Source: Aequorivita sp. (lineage in GTDB: Bacteria; Bacteroidota; Bacteroidia; Flavobacteriales; Flavobacteriaceae). Taken from it: 64,000 nucleotides of DNA. The notes beneath the pieces are model-generated. The model was given only the letters and a program-made list of their open reading frames with translations, had not been told where the DNA came from and searched no databases. The stretch covers positions 58,443-122,442 of the forward strand of contig JAUYGY010000056.1 in NCBI GenBank assembly GCA_030690315.1, in the 5' to 3' direction. The position numbers were made by a program, and so were the translations under genes. Shown here in pieces: positions 8,873 through 17,813 of the stretch; the first letter of the stretch is position 1, and the number at the start of each line of letters is the position of its first letter.

Positions 8873-11800
8873 TTAAAGGATAACGAGTTTCTCGAATTTT
8901 TCAACCCGATGATTGGTTAACGCTGATTTAACTGTAATCTTATAAATATATACTCCTTTTCCGATGCGGTCGCCAAAATCATCGCGGCCGTCCCAAGTTA
9001 TTTCGCGGCACAAAAAAGTGCCTGAGGGCGGTAAGGAAGCATTTTTTGTCCAAACCACTTTTCCGGTAACGGTGAATACCTGCACTTGCACGTCCAGTGT
9101 TTCATCCGGCCTGTTGTGGTTGAACCAAAATTCGGTATAACTAACAAATGGGTTTGGGTAATTTAGTACGCGTTTAATTTCAAGTTTATCATTGCCAGCA
9201 ACGATAAATTGTATTTCGGCGGTTGATGAATTGTTGTACACGTCCCATGCTTTCAGCGTTAGCGTGTGCAGCCCATCTTCCAGATCGCGGAATTTGTAAT
9301 TGGTGGTTCCTTTTGTATAATCGTCCACATCTGCTTGGTAAAATTCATTCAAAAGAAATGGATTGGATTCATCACCATCCAAAATGGCAACAATGTCGTG
9401 ACCAATTCCGCTTGCCGTGTTTATACCGTTGGGATCTTCCAGTTTTGCAAGCAATATTGGTGAATCGTCGGTTATTCCACCAGATACAAAACTTTCATCA
9501 TTCATATACAGCCTAATGAGGGGGCCTTCATTATCTATGGGAGCATTTTCATTGAGCCCACCTACATTCAAATCCAAATTAACGCCCGCTTGGTCTTCCA
9601 GCACATTATCTCTTTTGGCATAGAGGCTTACCCTTCCTTTGCCCACGGGAATTTGAATATCGCGAGGCACAACAAACTCAAATTCAAAAAGCCCGTTGGC
9701 AACCGTTGCTTGCCCATTGAAAAGCCCTTCGCCCAGGGTAATAAAATTCATTATGAAGCCCTTGTCATCATTATCTAATGTTTGACGCATTACATTTTTA
9801 TCAAAAACTTTTGCCTCAAGCACCCCGTTGTAATTTGTCATTAGCATGCCGGCGGCATTAATTACTTCGCCCTCAAGTTTTATTTTGCTTAAAGCTTTAA
9901 GTGTATCTGTAGCCTGTGCAATTGGCACACCGTTTAGTTTTGTTAGCCTAATACTCTTTTTTGGAAATGCAAGATGCATAGCGGGGTCGCCAATATAAAA
10001 AACCACGCGCCTCAACGGGCTGTTAATGTTTTCTTCTTTTGCACGTCTGAATGCTTCTGCTGGAGGCATTGGCACATCAACCCCGTAGCCGAAAAGTTCA
10101 CTGGCCAATGCCTCATTAAATGTTACTCCTGTGCCAATGAAAATAGCGCGAGTAGTGGTAACCAAAGAAATTGCGCCCCCATTTTTATTTTGAAAGGTTA
10201 ACTCGCCCGCCGTGATGCGCAAGGGGTTATCAAATTTTGTAAACTCGCAGGTAACGGTTATTATACACGGGAGATTGTTTTTGTTATTAAGTTCTTGTGC
10301 CGTTTCCTTTGTGTATATAAATTCATGCGCCAAGCCATCTTCCCCGCCATGACCAAAATAATCCACAATTATAGCCCCAACCTCTATTGCACTTTTGAAA
10401 GCTTCATTAACCTCCGGATAGCGGTTTCCCCCTGCCGATGCTTCCTGCTGATAGGCATCTGAATGTATTTTCTTTACGTTTATAAAAGGTTTTTCCTGTG
10501 CTATTCTATCACCCAGTGCATCCAGTTTTGTTTCTAAAATCTGTTCCCCTTCGTCATCAACATCATCAGACACTAATACGAAGTTTGTTCTCCAGTTGCC
10601 ATAGGAAGTTGCTGAGGTGTAATTTATTATCTTATCAACCATAGCGTTGGCCAAGGAAACGTTGTCCACAATTATCCTTCCCATGGCAATATCCAGCCTA
10701 TCAATATCATCACCCATGCCTATTGTGCCTTCACATTCATCCATATTCCCATAAAAATCATCAGACATGAACGAGTGGGAAATGCTTGTTCCCGTAACCG
10801 TTTGGAAGGTAGGCACAATATTATTATTGTTTGGAAGCCTGCTTTTATAATCTATGGAAGCATCTCCCATAATACCTACATATTTAATCCTTTTGGATTC
10901 TGTTGAGGCGTTGTAATACACATACCTTAAAAAATTCCGAATAGCGCCAATGTCCTGTTTGCCGGAACTGAATTCTTCATAAATTTTATCAGTGGTCACT
11001 ACTTTTACATTCAATCCATTAAGATTCTTATGATGTGTTGCCAAACGTAAGGCAGGCTGAATCAGGAATGGTGCGGTGATTATTATGTAATCTATATCTT
11101 TAAAATTTCCCGATTCATCATTAAAAATGGTTCCTTTTAAATTTTGATTTGGAACAGCCGATTGCGCAATTTTTATAGGCACAAAATAATTGTTGGGATT
11201 TACTGCCACATATTCGCGCACTTCCCCCATAGTTTGTTTAAAACTAAAGGAAGAAGCATTGCCCTCATTTTGTTTTGAAGTAATAAATTGAAAATCTGTT
11301 ACATCCCAAACCTGTGAAAATATGGATGCATTGCTAATTTGATATTCCCCAACTCCCGCTAAAATTGCTGCATCATTATACCGAAAGGGCAATTGCCCCT
11401 CTGTGCCACTCAATTGGCGAACGGCCCAAATTCCAATATAGTCCAGATAAGCTATACTAGAGGGATTGCCTGAATTGTTGTAAGCGAGGTCCACTGTAAC
11501 GGTTGCACTGCTGGCAGGAATTTCCTGAAATAAATCATCCAAGTTTAATAAGCCATCATCATCTAATGCACGAAACATTAAAGGATCCAAACTTGTGCCG
11601 TTGATAGTTACAGCCATTGAAGTAGCGCTTTCAGACGCGGCACCTGCTTTTATTACAAGCTGCATTGGTTTACCCGAAACAATATTTGGAAATTCAAAAG
11701 TGTAAGTTTGTTCGCTTTCAATATCAAATCGATTTCCATACCACACTCTGCCCAATTTGGTGGGGCTTTCCTCGTCTTTTTCATGGAATTTATAATCGTC

Positions 11801-12706
11801 AAATTGATTTATAGTGAAATCAACTGAACCAGTTGGTTCGGTCATTGCCCTTACGCGCTTGCCGGCGCCACCATCTACAGTAACATAATAATAGGATTCG
11901 TCACTATACGGGTTTATGTTGGAGTCGTTTTCATCAACATACCCCTCAGTACCGGTTCCATAAAATAAAATATAATCGCCACCATTAAAGTTTCCATCCT
12001 CTTCCCCTACAACCTGTATGGCGTTTTCGGGAAGATCAAAAATAGTATTTTGTGAATTTAACAATGGCAAAGACTTTCCGCCATTACCATACACTTTAAG
12101 ATTTCGGGGATTAATACCATCTGTGTTCAGCCCTAAATCATTCAAAAAAGCTTTATCTATTTTATAAATTCCAGTTTGATCAACCTTAAATTTGAACCAT
12201 TTTCCGCTGGCGAGCACCGAATTGGTAATGGTGGGAGGCACATTGCGACATTGTGGCCCGTATTGATATTTAACATCAAACGAAAGAACTTTTTGAAAGC
12301 CCCCGTTTGTTTTAATTATAGGAGTAATATTAAAAATGGTGAAAAGTTTATCTCTAGATTTTGTGCTTGCAATACTATATTTTAGTTTGTTTGGCAATAA
12401 ATCTGGATTGATTTTTTTTAGTTCCGCGGCAGAAACCGATCCATACTGAACATTTGAAACCGTTACCGAATTTCTATCGGAAAAACCAGTGTCTTCCCAC
12501 TGCGTAGTGTAGCTAACAACCTCAGTATTCATCTGAAGTTTTAATGATTCAATTGCTTTTTGCTTTGCAGATTCGGTAGGTTTTTTAGCTGTAATATCAT
12601 TAGAAGATGTACTGCTATCGCCCCAGTAGATGGTTATGCTTTTTGACTGTGCCTTTCCCAAAAAAGGCATCGCAATTAAAATAAAAAGGAGTATCGCTTT
12701 TCTCAT
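8873..12706 (-). CDS. porU: Type IX secretion system sortase PorU
   Basis: Gingipain-like (peptidase C25) sortase that removes the C-terminal sorting domain of type IX cargo and attaches the protein to the cell surface. Start chosen at 12706 (1277 aa): MRKAILLFILIAMPFLGKAQ is a clean signal peptide, and a -7 promoter element at 12724-12731 would exclude the longer start at 12751. Catalytic His (about 786, in DYFGHGGEDG) and Cys (about 820, in TVTCEFTKFD) are present. The C-terminus carries a FlgD/CHU-like Ig fold (YPNPFVSYTEFWFNHNRPDE, GRDDFGDRIGKGVYIYKI), as in flavobacterial PorU. It is divergent from gldJ and followed by porV. Confidence 0.95.
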   Translation of the reverse strand: MRKAILLFILIAMPFLGKAQSKSITIYWGDSSTSSNDITAKKPTESAKQKAIESLKLQMNTEVVSYTTQWEDTGFSDRNSVTVSNVQYGSVSAAELKKINPDLLPNKLKYSIASTKSRDKLFTIFNITPIIKTNGGFQKVLSFDVKYQYGPQCRNVPPTITNSVLASGKWFKFKVDQTGIYKIDKAFLNDLGLNTDGINPRNLKVYGNGGKSLPLLNSQNTIFDLPENAIQVVGEEDGNFNGGDYILFYGTGTEGYVDENDSNINPYSDESYYYVTVDGGAGKRVRAMTEPTGSVDFTINQFDDYKFHEKDEESPTKLGRVWYGNRFDIESEQTYTFEFPNIVSGKPMQLVIKAGAASESATSMAVTINGTSLDPLMFRALDDDGLLNLDDLFQEIPASSATVTVDLAYNNSGNPSSIAYLDYIGIWAVRQLSGTEGQLPFRYNDAAILAGVGEYQISNASIFSQVWDVTDFQFITSKQNEGNASSFSFKQTMGEVREYVAVNPNNYFVPIKIAQSAVPNQNLKGTIFNDESGNFKDIDYIIITAPFLIQPALRLATHHKNLNGLNVKVVTTDKIYEEFSSGKQDIGAIRNFLRYVYYNASTESKRIKYVGIMGDASIDYKSRLPNNNNIVPTFQTVTGTSISHSFMSDDFYGNMDECEGTIGMGDDIDRLDIAMGRIIVDNVSLANAMVDKIINYTSATSYGNWRTNFVLVSDDVDDEGEQILETKLDALGDRIAQEKPFINVKKIHSDAYQQEASAGGNRYPEVNEAFKSAIEVGAIIVDYFGHGGEDGLAHEFIYTKETAQELNNKNNLPCIITVTCEFTKFDNPLRITAGELTFQNKNGGAISLVTTTRAIFIGTGVTFNEALASELFGYGVDVPMPPAEAFRRAKEENINSPLRRVVFYIGDPAMHLAFPKKSIRLTKLNGVPIAQATDTLKALSKIKLEGEVINAAGMLMTNYNGVLEAKVFDKNVMRQTLDNDDKGFIMNFITLGEGLFNGQATVANGLFEFEFVVPRDIQIPVGKGRVSLYAKRDNVLEDQAGVNLDLNVGGLNENAPIDNEGPLIRLYMNDESFVSGGITDDSPILLAKLEDPNGINTASGIGHDIVAILDGDESNPFLLNEFYQADVDDYTKGTTNYKFRDLEDGLHTLTLKAWDVYNNSSTAEIQFIVAGNDKLEIKRVLNYPNPFVSYTEFWFNHNRPDETLDVQVQVFTVTGKVVWTKNASLPPSGTFLCREITWDGRDDFGDRIGKGVYIYKITVKSALTNHRVEKFEKLVIL

Positions 12707-12723
12707 TAGTACAATTAACGCTG

Positions 12724-12731
12724 CAAATATA
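12724..12731 (-). promoter_or_regulatory. -7 element upstream of porU
   Basis: TATATTTG on the minus strand, exact TAnnTTTG match, 17 bp before the ATG at 12706. It lies inside the longer possible reading frame and therefore favours the internal start. Confidence 0.5.
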
Positions 12732-12925
12732 CACTTAGTATAGGGGAACATTTTAAACTTTTTCTATAATAGAGTATTAGGATAATAATTTTAAAACTAA
12801 TACGTTTGCATTCAGGATTGATTGTAAAACCTTTTAAAACCCCACTTCGCAATAATAACAAAATATTATTGTGTTTTTGCCGTTAATTACTATATTGCGA
12901 ACCCAATTTTATCATATTTGAATCA

Positions 12926-14602
12926 ATGATGTTAAGAAAAAACCTAGCATTAAAGCTATTTGTTACTGTAATAGCAACCACTCTTTTTGTAGGTTGTAAT
13001 AAAACTAGGGACTATAAAGATAGTTCCCGAGCCACTGGCTGGAAAATGAACTCCAAAGAAGGCGGTTTTCAGTATGATCCAAAAAATAAAGAACAGGAAA
13101 CAGGACCAGGTCTTGTTTTTGTTGAAGGTGGAACTTTCACTATGGGAAGGGTTCAGGATGACCCCATGCACGATTGGAACAATGCTCCAAACCAACAGCA
13201 CGTTCAATCATTCTATATGGATGAAACAGAAGTAACCAACCTAATGTATCTAGAATATTTAGATTGGTTGAAAAATGTTTTCCCTCCATCAGATGAAAAT
13301 TACAGAAGAATTTATGAAGGCGCAGTTCCAGATACGCTTGTTTGGAGAAACCGTTTAGGCTTTAACGAAGTAATGACCAATAATTACCTTCGCCATCCCG
13401 CCTATGCCAATTATCCCGTGGTAGGGGTTAGCTGGATTCAAGCCGTAGAGTTCAGTAATTGGAGAACAGACCGCGTGAATGAAATGGTTTTGGAAACAGA
13501 GGGAATAACAGCTCGCAACGCACGTTATGAAGTTGAACCCGGTGAAACTTTCAACACAGAAACATATTTAAATGCGCCAACTTTAACCTATGGCGGAAAC
13601 GATTCCATAACACGTGGCGGTAAAAAATCTGAATCTATTGCCAAAAGAAGTAAGGATAGCACAAATTTATACATCGGGCGCGAAGATGGGTTGTTGATGC
13701 CTGGCTATCGCCTTCCTACCGAAACCGAATGGGAATATGCAGCTTTAGGCTTGGTGGGCCTTCGTAATTATAATGTTTACAGAGGAAAGAAAAAATATCC
13801 GTGGGAAGGACAATACACCCGTTCCGGAAAAAGAAGATCTCGTGGTGACCAATTGGCCAACTTTAAACAAGGCGATGGTGATTACGGCGGGATAGCTGGA
13901 TGGAGCGATGACGGTGCCGATATTACTGCCGAAGTAAAATCATACGAACCAAACGATTTCGGATTGTATGATATGGCAGGAAATGTTGCCGAATGGGTAG
14001 CAGATGTTTATCGCCCAATCGTTGATGATGACTTTAACGATTTCAACTATTACCGCGGAAATGTTTATACCAAAAACGCCATTGGCGAAGACGGAAAAGT
14101 AAAAGTGGTAACCATGGATTCCATAATCTATGACACCTTAAGCAATGGAAAAATTATTGCCCGTAATCTTCCAGGTGAAATATTACAAGTGCCAGTTGAT
14201 GAAAATGAAACGTATTTAAGAACCAATTTCTCCGAAAGCGATAACCGCGACTACAGAGATGGCGATAAACGTTCCTCTCGCTACTATCAATCTTTTTCTG
14301 ATGATGAAACTGAAACTGGTGACGGCACTAATCGCATGTACAACTCACCAATACAAAATGTTTATGCCGATAGTACCGGATCTTTGGATCGGCAGTACGA
14401 CAAAACATCAGGGCGTACCACTTTGGTTAATAACGAGGTTCGTGTTTACAAAGGAGGCTCATGGAGAGATCGTGATTACTGGCTTGATCCGGCCCAAAGA
14501 CGTTATTTCCCGCAGGATATGGCTACGGACTATATTGGCTTTAGATGTGCAATGAGTCGTGTAGGTTCAAAATCCAAAAAAGGAAAAACACCCCGTAACT
14601 AA
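12926..14602 (+). CDS. gldJ: Gliding motility lipoprotein GldJ
   Basis: Essential lipoprotein of flavobacterial gliding and type IX secretion; 558 aa. It has a lipoprotein signal (LFVTVIATTLFVGCNK, lipid Cys at about 24). A formylglycine-generating-enzyme (SUMF) fold follows, visible as GGTFTMGRVQDD, MDETEVTN, PVVGVSWIQAVEFSNW, YRLPTETEWEYAA, DMAGNVAEWVADVY and the end motif VYKGGSWRDRDYWLDPAQRRYF...IGFRCAMS. Long inserts between these blocks are normal for GldJ. The SUMF fold is structural here, not known to be catalytic. The first of two adjacent ATGs is used. It diverges from porU and precedes murF after a terminator, the conserved flavobacterial order. Confidence 0.96.
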   Translation: MMLRKNLALKLFVTVIATTLFVGCNKTRDYKDSSRATGWKMNSKEGGFQYDPKNKEQETGPGLVFVEGGTFTMGRVQDDPMHDWNNAPNQQHVQSFYMDETEVTNLMYLEYLDWLKNVFPPSDENYRRIYEGAVPDTLVWRNRLGFNEVMTNNYLRHPAYANYPVVGVSWIQAVEFSNWRTDRVNEMVLETEGITARNARYEVEPGETFNTETYLNAPTLTYGGNDSITRGGKKSESIAKRSKDSTNLYIGREDGLLMPGYRLPTETEWEYAALGLVGLRNYNVYRGKKKYPWEGQYTRSGKRRSRGDQLANFKQGDGDYGGIAGWSDDGADITAEVKSYEPNDFGLYDMAGNVAEWVADVYRPIVDDDFNDFNYYRGNVYTKNAIGEDGKVKVVTMDSIIYDTLSNGKIIARNLPGEILQVPVDENETYLRTNFSESDNRDYRDGDKRSSRYYQSFSDDETETGDGTNRMYNSPIQNVYADSTGSLDRQYDKTSGRTTLVNNEVRVYKGGSWRDRDYWLDPAQRRYFPQDMATDYIGFRCAMSRVGSKSKKGKTPRN

Positions 14603-14624
14603 AATATAAAAATTCATAAAAAAC

Positions 14625-14659
14625 AACCCTCCCTTGCAATTAGCTTCGGAGGGTTTTTT
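14625..14659 (+). terminator. Rho-independent terminator of gldJ
   Basis: AACCCTCC / GGAGGGTT stem followed by TTTTTT, 23 bp after the gldJ stop and just before murF. Confidence 0.85.
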
Positions 14660-14673
14660 AGTATATTTATTTT

Positions 14674-15954
14674 ATGAATACAACAGCTATCCACCCGCTT
14701 TTTTTGAAAAGTAGCGGCATTAGTACAGACACTCGGAAAATATTTAAAAACTGTATCTTTTTTGCCCTAAAAGGCGAAAACTTCAACGGAAACCTTTTTG
14801 CGCAGGAAGCTTTAGACAAAGGCGCCTTCAAAGTTATTGTTGATGAAAAAGCATTTCACAAAAGTACTGGCGAAACAATTCTTGTTGAAAACGTATTGGT
14901 CACCCTTCAACAGCTCGCTCGGTTTCATCGAGAGTTCCTTAGCCTTCCCATAATTTCGTTAACGGGAAGCAATGGTAAAACCACTTCAAAAGAGCTTATA
15001 AATGCGGTGCTTTCACAAAAATTTAAAACCGTTGCCACCCAAGGGAATTTGAATAATCACATTGGCGTGCCGTTAACGCTGCTTGCAATGAACAAAGAAA
15101 CAGAAATCGGAATCGTGGAGATGGGCGCCAACCATTTGGGCGAAATAAAAATGTTGAGCGAAATTGCAGAGCCAGATTACGGCTATATAACAAACTTCGG
15201 AAAGGCGCATTTAGAAGGTTTTGGCAGTATTGAAGGTGTTATTCAGGGCAAAACGGAACTTTATCAATTTCTGAAAAAGCACAAAAAGAAAATTTTTGTA
15301 AATGCCAATGATCCAAATCAATTGGCCAATTCTGAAGGGATAGAAAGCATAAGTTTTGGCACGGCCCAAAGTGATTTCAATATTAAATTAATAAACAGTA
15401 TGCACCACCTTTTAGTTGAATTCAACGGAACTCAAATACAGAGCAATCTGGTGGGAGCCTATAACTTTACAAATCTTTCCGCGGCTATTGCCATTGGTGC
15501 CTATTTCAAAGTTTCTACGGAAAAAATAAAAGCGGGAATTGAAGGGTATGTTCCTTCAAACAATCGTTCACAATTGATTGTAAAAGGCACGAATACTATT
15601 TTGATGGATGCCTATAACGCGAACCCTAGTAGCATGCTGGCCGCTTTGGAAAACTTTAAACAGGCAAAAGGCGAAAACAAAATCATGTTTTTGGGCGATA
15701 TGCTTGAATTGGGCAAAGAAGCCGAAGCCGAGCACCAAAATATTGTTAACTTTTTAGTAGAAAACCCTTTCGCAAAAACCTTTTTAGTGGGCAGTAACTT
15801 TTACAAATCAACAAACTCAGCTTCAAATATCACTCAATTTGAAACTTTTGATGAGTTGAAAAAAGAACTTGAGAGCAATCCACTAAAAAACGCTACAATC
15901 CTCATTAAAGCTTCCCGCGGAATGGCGCTGGAACGGATTTTAGATATACTTTAA
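14674..15954 (+). CDS. murF: UDP-N-acetylmuramoyl-tripeptide-D-alanyl-D-alanine ligase
   Basis: ATP-dependent cytoplasmic ligase that adds D-Ala-D-Ala to the peptidoglycan precursor; 426 aa. The ATP-binding loop is LTGSNGKTTSKE (about 98-109). The Mur-ligase signatures TQGNLNNHIGVPLTLL, EMGANHLGEI, ITNFGKAHLEGFGS and MDAYNANPSSM are all present. It lies immediately after gldJ, separated by that gene's terminator, so it probably depends on read-through or a promoter within the short gap. No defect seen. Confidence 0.96.
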   Translation: MNTTAIHPLFLKSSGISTDTRKIFKNCIFFALKGENFNGNLFAQEALDKGAFKVIVDEKAFHKSTGETILVENVLVTLQQLARFHREFLSLPIISLTGSNGKTTSKELINAVLSQKFKTVATQGNLNNHIGVPLTLLAMNKETEIGIVEMGANHLGEIKMLSEIAEPDYGYITNFGKAHLEGFGSIEGVIQGKTELYQFLKKHKKKIFVNANDPNQLANSEGIESISFGTAQSDFNIKLINSMHHLLVEFNGTQIQSNLVGAYNFTNLSAAIAIGAYFKVSTEKIKAGIEGYVPSNNRSQLIVKGTNTILMDAYNANPSSMLAALENFKQAKGENKIMFLGDMLELGKEAEAEHQNIVNFLVENPFAKTFLVGSNFYKSTNSASNITQFETFDELKKELESNPLKNATILIKASRGMALERILDIL

Positions 15955-15957
15955 AAC

Positions 15958-15993
15958 AAAAAAAAATCTGCGCTAAAATGCAGATTTTTTTTT
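15958..15993. terminator. Bidirectional terminator between murF and tRNA-Val(GAC)
   Basis: AAAAAATCTGC / GCAGATTTTTT stem with an 8-nt loop and T-runs on both strands. It can end murF on the plus strand and the tRNA on the minus strand. Confidence 0.85.
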
Positions 15994-15994
15994 G

Positions 15995-16069
15995 TGGGCC
16001 ATGTTGGATTCGAACCAACGACTTCCACGTTGTCGACGTGACACTCTAAACCAACTGAGTTAATGGCCC
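15995..16069 (-). tRNA. tRNA-Val (anticodon GAC)
   Basis: Cloverleaf on the minus strand: acceptor GGGCCAT/ATGGCCC, D-stem ACTC/GAGT, T-arm GTTGG-TTCGAAT-CCAAC, discriminator A. CCA is not encoded. The anticodon loop reads TCGACAA, giving GAC, with C at position 33 where U is nearly universal. A second valine tRNA (TAC) lies 340 bp away on the same strand. Confidence 0.8.
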
Positions 16070-16129
16070 CAAACTAACAAAGAACCAAAATACAAAAATC
16101 AAATTCCAAAACAAATGCAGGTGCAATAG

Positions 16130-16368
16130 TTATTTGTCAAACTTTTTAATGGACTTCTTTTTGATCAATTCGCCTTTCGCATCCTTCGTCGTATGCTTGG
16201 AAAACTTTCAAAATATTTTAATTCCCAGTCAGATGCACTTGAAGTAAATCCTTTTTTAGAATATAAATGCGCTTCTAACCTATTATAAACATCCTTTGTA
16301 GCCCCTATATAATACTTTTCTATGGAAGCAGAATACAATATGTAAGTGAAAAACACATAGTTTCCCAT
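16130..16368 (-). pseudogene. GIY-YIG endonuclease-like gene with a 3' frameshift
   Basis: Small single-domain GIY-YIG protein of the UPF0213 type. From the ATG at 16368 it reads MGNYVFFTYILYSASIEKYYIGATKDVYNRLEAH, containing the Y-IL and YYIG core and the conserved Arg, then FTSSASDWELKYFESFPS. The frame then stops early at 16165 (RRRMRKAN). In another minus-strand frame the DNA continues as KGELIKKKSIKKFDK, the usual C-terminal IKKxKS helix, stopping at 16130. A single indel near 16195-16205 explains this. It sits between two tRNA-Val genes; in-frame codons upstream of 16368 run into the tRNA and are not coding. Confidence 0.6.
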
Positions 16369-16377
16369 AAAATAAAA

Positions 16378-16405
16378 AATCCCCAAAGAAATTTTCTTTG
16401 GGGAT
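16378..16405 (-). terminator. Terminator of tRNA-Val(TAC)
   Basis: CCCCAAAG / CTTTGGGG stem; on the minus strand it is followed by ATTTTTTATTTT, directly downstream of the tRNA. Confidence 0.8.
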
Positions 16406-16412
16406 ACTTTTG

Positions 16413-16487
16413 TGGGCGATGAGGGGTTCGAACCCCCGACCCCCTCGGTGTAAACGAGGTGCTCTGAACCAGCTGAGCTAATCGCCC
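16413..16487 (-). tRNA. tRNA-Val (anticodon TAC)
   Basis: Minus-strand cloverleaf: acceptor GGGCGAT/ATCGCCC, D-arm GCTC/GAGC, anticodon stem CCTCG/CGAGG with loop TTTACAC (anticodon TAC), T-arm GGGGG-TTCGAAC-CCCTC, discriminator A, no encoded CCA. Confidence 0.95.
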
Positions 16488-16552
16488 TCATTGTTTTGAG
16501 GTTGCAAATATAAGTTACTTTTTATTTTCAGCAAACATTTATTTGAAAAATA

Positions 16553-17779
16553 TTATAAAACTTCTGCAACCACAAAAGTGCTTCCACCAACAAATACTAA
16601 ATCCTCCGCAGAAGCCGCATCCACTGCCGCGGAATACGCTTTTTTTACTGAAATATATTCCTCCCCAACCAGTCCGAAACCTCTGGCTCGCGACAATAAT
16701 AATGAAGCATCCAAACCGCGCGGTATGTTGGGCTTGCAGAAATAATAGATAGCATCCTTCGGAAACAGCGGCAACACCGCCGCCAAATCCTTGTCATTCA
16801 CCACGCCCAAAACGACATGCAAGCTTTTATAGTTTTTTTTTAAAAGTTGCTCCATCACCAACTGCAGCCCTTCTTTATTATGACCCGTGTCGCAAATAAC
16901 CTTTGGAATTTCGTTCAAAATTTGCCAACGCCCCATTAAGCCCGTATTTTTAATAGTATTCAATAAGCCGTTTAAAATATTTTCTTCAGAAATGTTCCAC
17001 CCTTTTCGCTGCAGAACACCCAAACTCGCCAAAACGGTTTTGATATTTTTTTGTTGATAGCTTCCTTTTAAATCTGAAAAGTAGTCGGAACTATCAAGTG
17101 TTTCGGTAAAAATAATTGCAGCATTCCTTTCAGTAGCTATTCTTTCAAAAACGCTTTTGGTCTCTGGCAACGTTTCGCCAATGACAACCGGAATTCCTTC
17201 CTTTATAATTCCGCTTTTTTCCACGGCAACCTTTGCCAATGTATCTCCCAAAAACTGCGTATGATCCAAGCCGATGTTTGTAATCACGGAAATTTCTGGT
17301 GTAATTATATTTGTACTGTCAAGCCTGCCGCCCATTCCAACTTCAACAATAGCGATATCTACTTTTTCCTTTCGGAAATAATCAAATGCCAACCCCACGG
17401 TCATTTCAAAAAAGGACAATTGGTTTTTTTCAAAATACGGTTTGTGGTTTTCAACAAATTCTGAAACATAGTTTTTCGGAATCATTTCGCCATTAATTTT
17501 TATCCGCTCCCGAAAATCCTTTAAATGAGGCGAAGTGTAAAGCCCCGTTTTAAAACCCGCTTCCTGAAAAACCGAAGCCAGCATATGGCTGGTGCTTCCC
17601 TTTCCATTTGTACCAGCAACGTGTACACTTTTAAAACTTTGCTCTGGATTGCCTAAATAATTCGCGAGATTTATGGTCGCCGTCAAATCTGCTTTGTAAG
17701 CAGACTGCCCCACCCTTTGGTACATGGGCAATTGGGCGAAAAGCCACGCTATGGTTTCGGAATAGTTGATGGCTTTCAA
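16553..17779 (-). CDS. folC: Bifunctional folylpolyglutamate synthase / dihydrofolate synthase
   Basis: Mur-ligase-family enzyme adding glutamate to dihydropteroate and to folates; 408 aa. The ATP loop is VAGTNGKGSTSH (about 55-66). Other family marks are LYTSPHLKDFRERIKING, EVGMGGRLDSTNII, TNIGLDHTQFLGDT and DTGHNKEG. It is on the same strand as, and downstream of, the BNR-repeat gene (35-bp gap). In other Flavobacteriaceae folC commonly follows the exbB-exbD-tonB group, so the intervening genes here look like a later insertion (inference). Confidence 0.95.
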   Translation of the reverse strand: MKAINYSETIAWLFAQLPMYQRVGQSAYKADLTATINLANYLGNPEQSFKSVHVAGTNGKGSTSHMLASVFQEAGFKTGLYTSPHLKDFRERIKINGEMIPKNYVSEFVENHKPYFEKNQLSFFEMTVGLAFDYFRKEKVDIAIVEVGMGGRLDSTNIITPEISVITNIGLDHTQFLGDTLAKVAVEKSGIIKEGIPVVIGETLPETKSVFERIATERNAAIIFTETLDSSDYFSDLKGSYQQKNIKTVLASLGVLQRKGWNISEENILNGLLNTIKNTGLMGRWQILNEIPKVICDTGHNKEGLQLVMEQLLKKNYKSLHVVLGVVNDKDLAAVLPLFPKDAIYYFCKPNIPRGLDASLLLSRARGFGLVGEEYISVKKAYSAAVDAASAEDLVFVGGSTFVVAEVL

Positions 17780-17813
17780 AGTTTCTTGTCTCTTGGTTCT
17801 TGTCTCTTGTTAA

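Noticed and set aside
16369..16491. N-terminal extension of the GIY-YIG frame through tRNA-Val(TAC)
   Set aside because: It is tRNA sequence; the protein begins at 16368.
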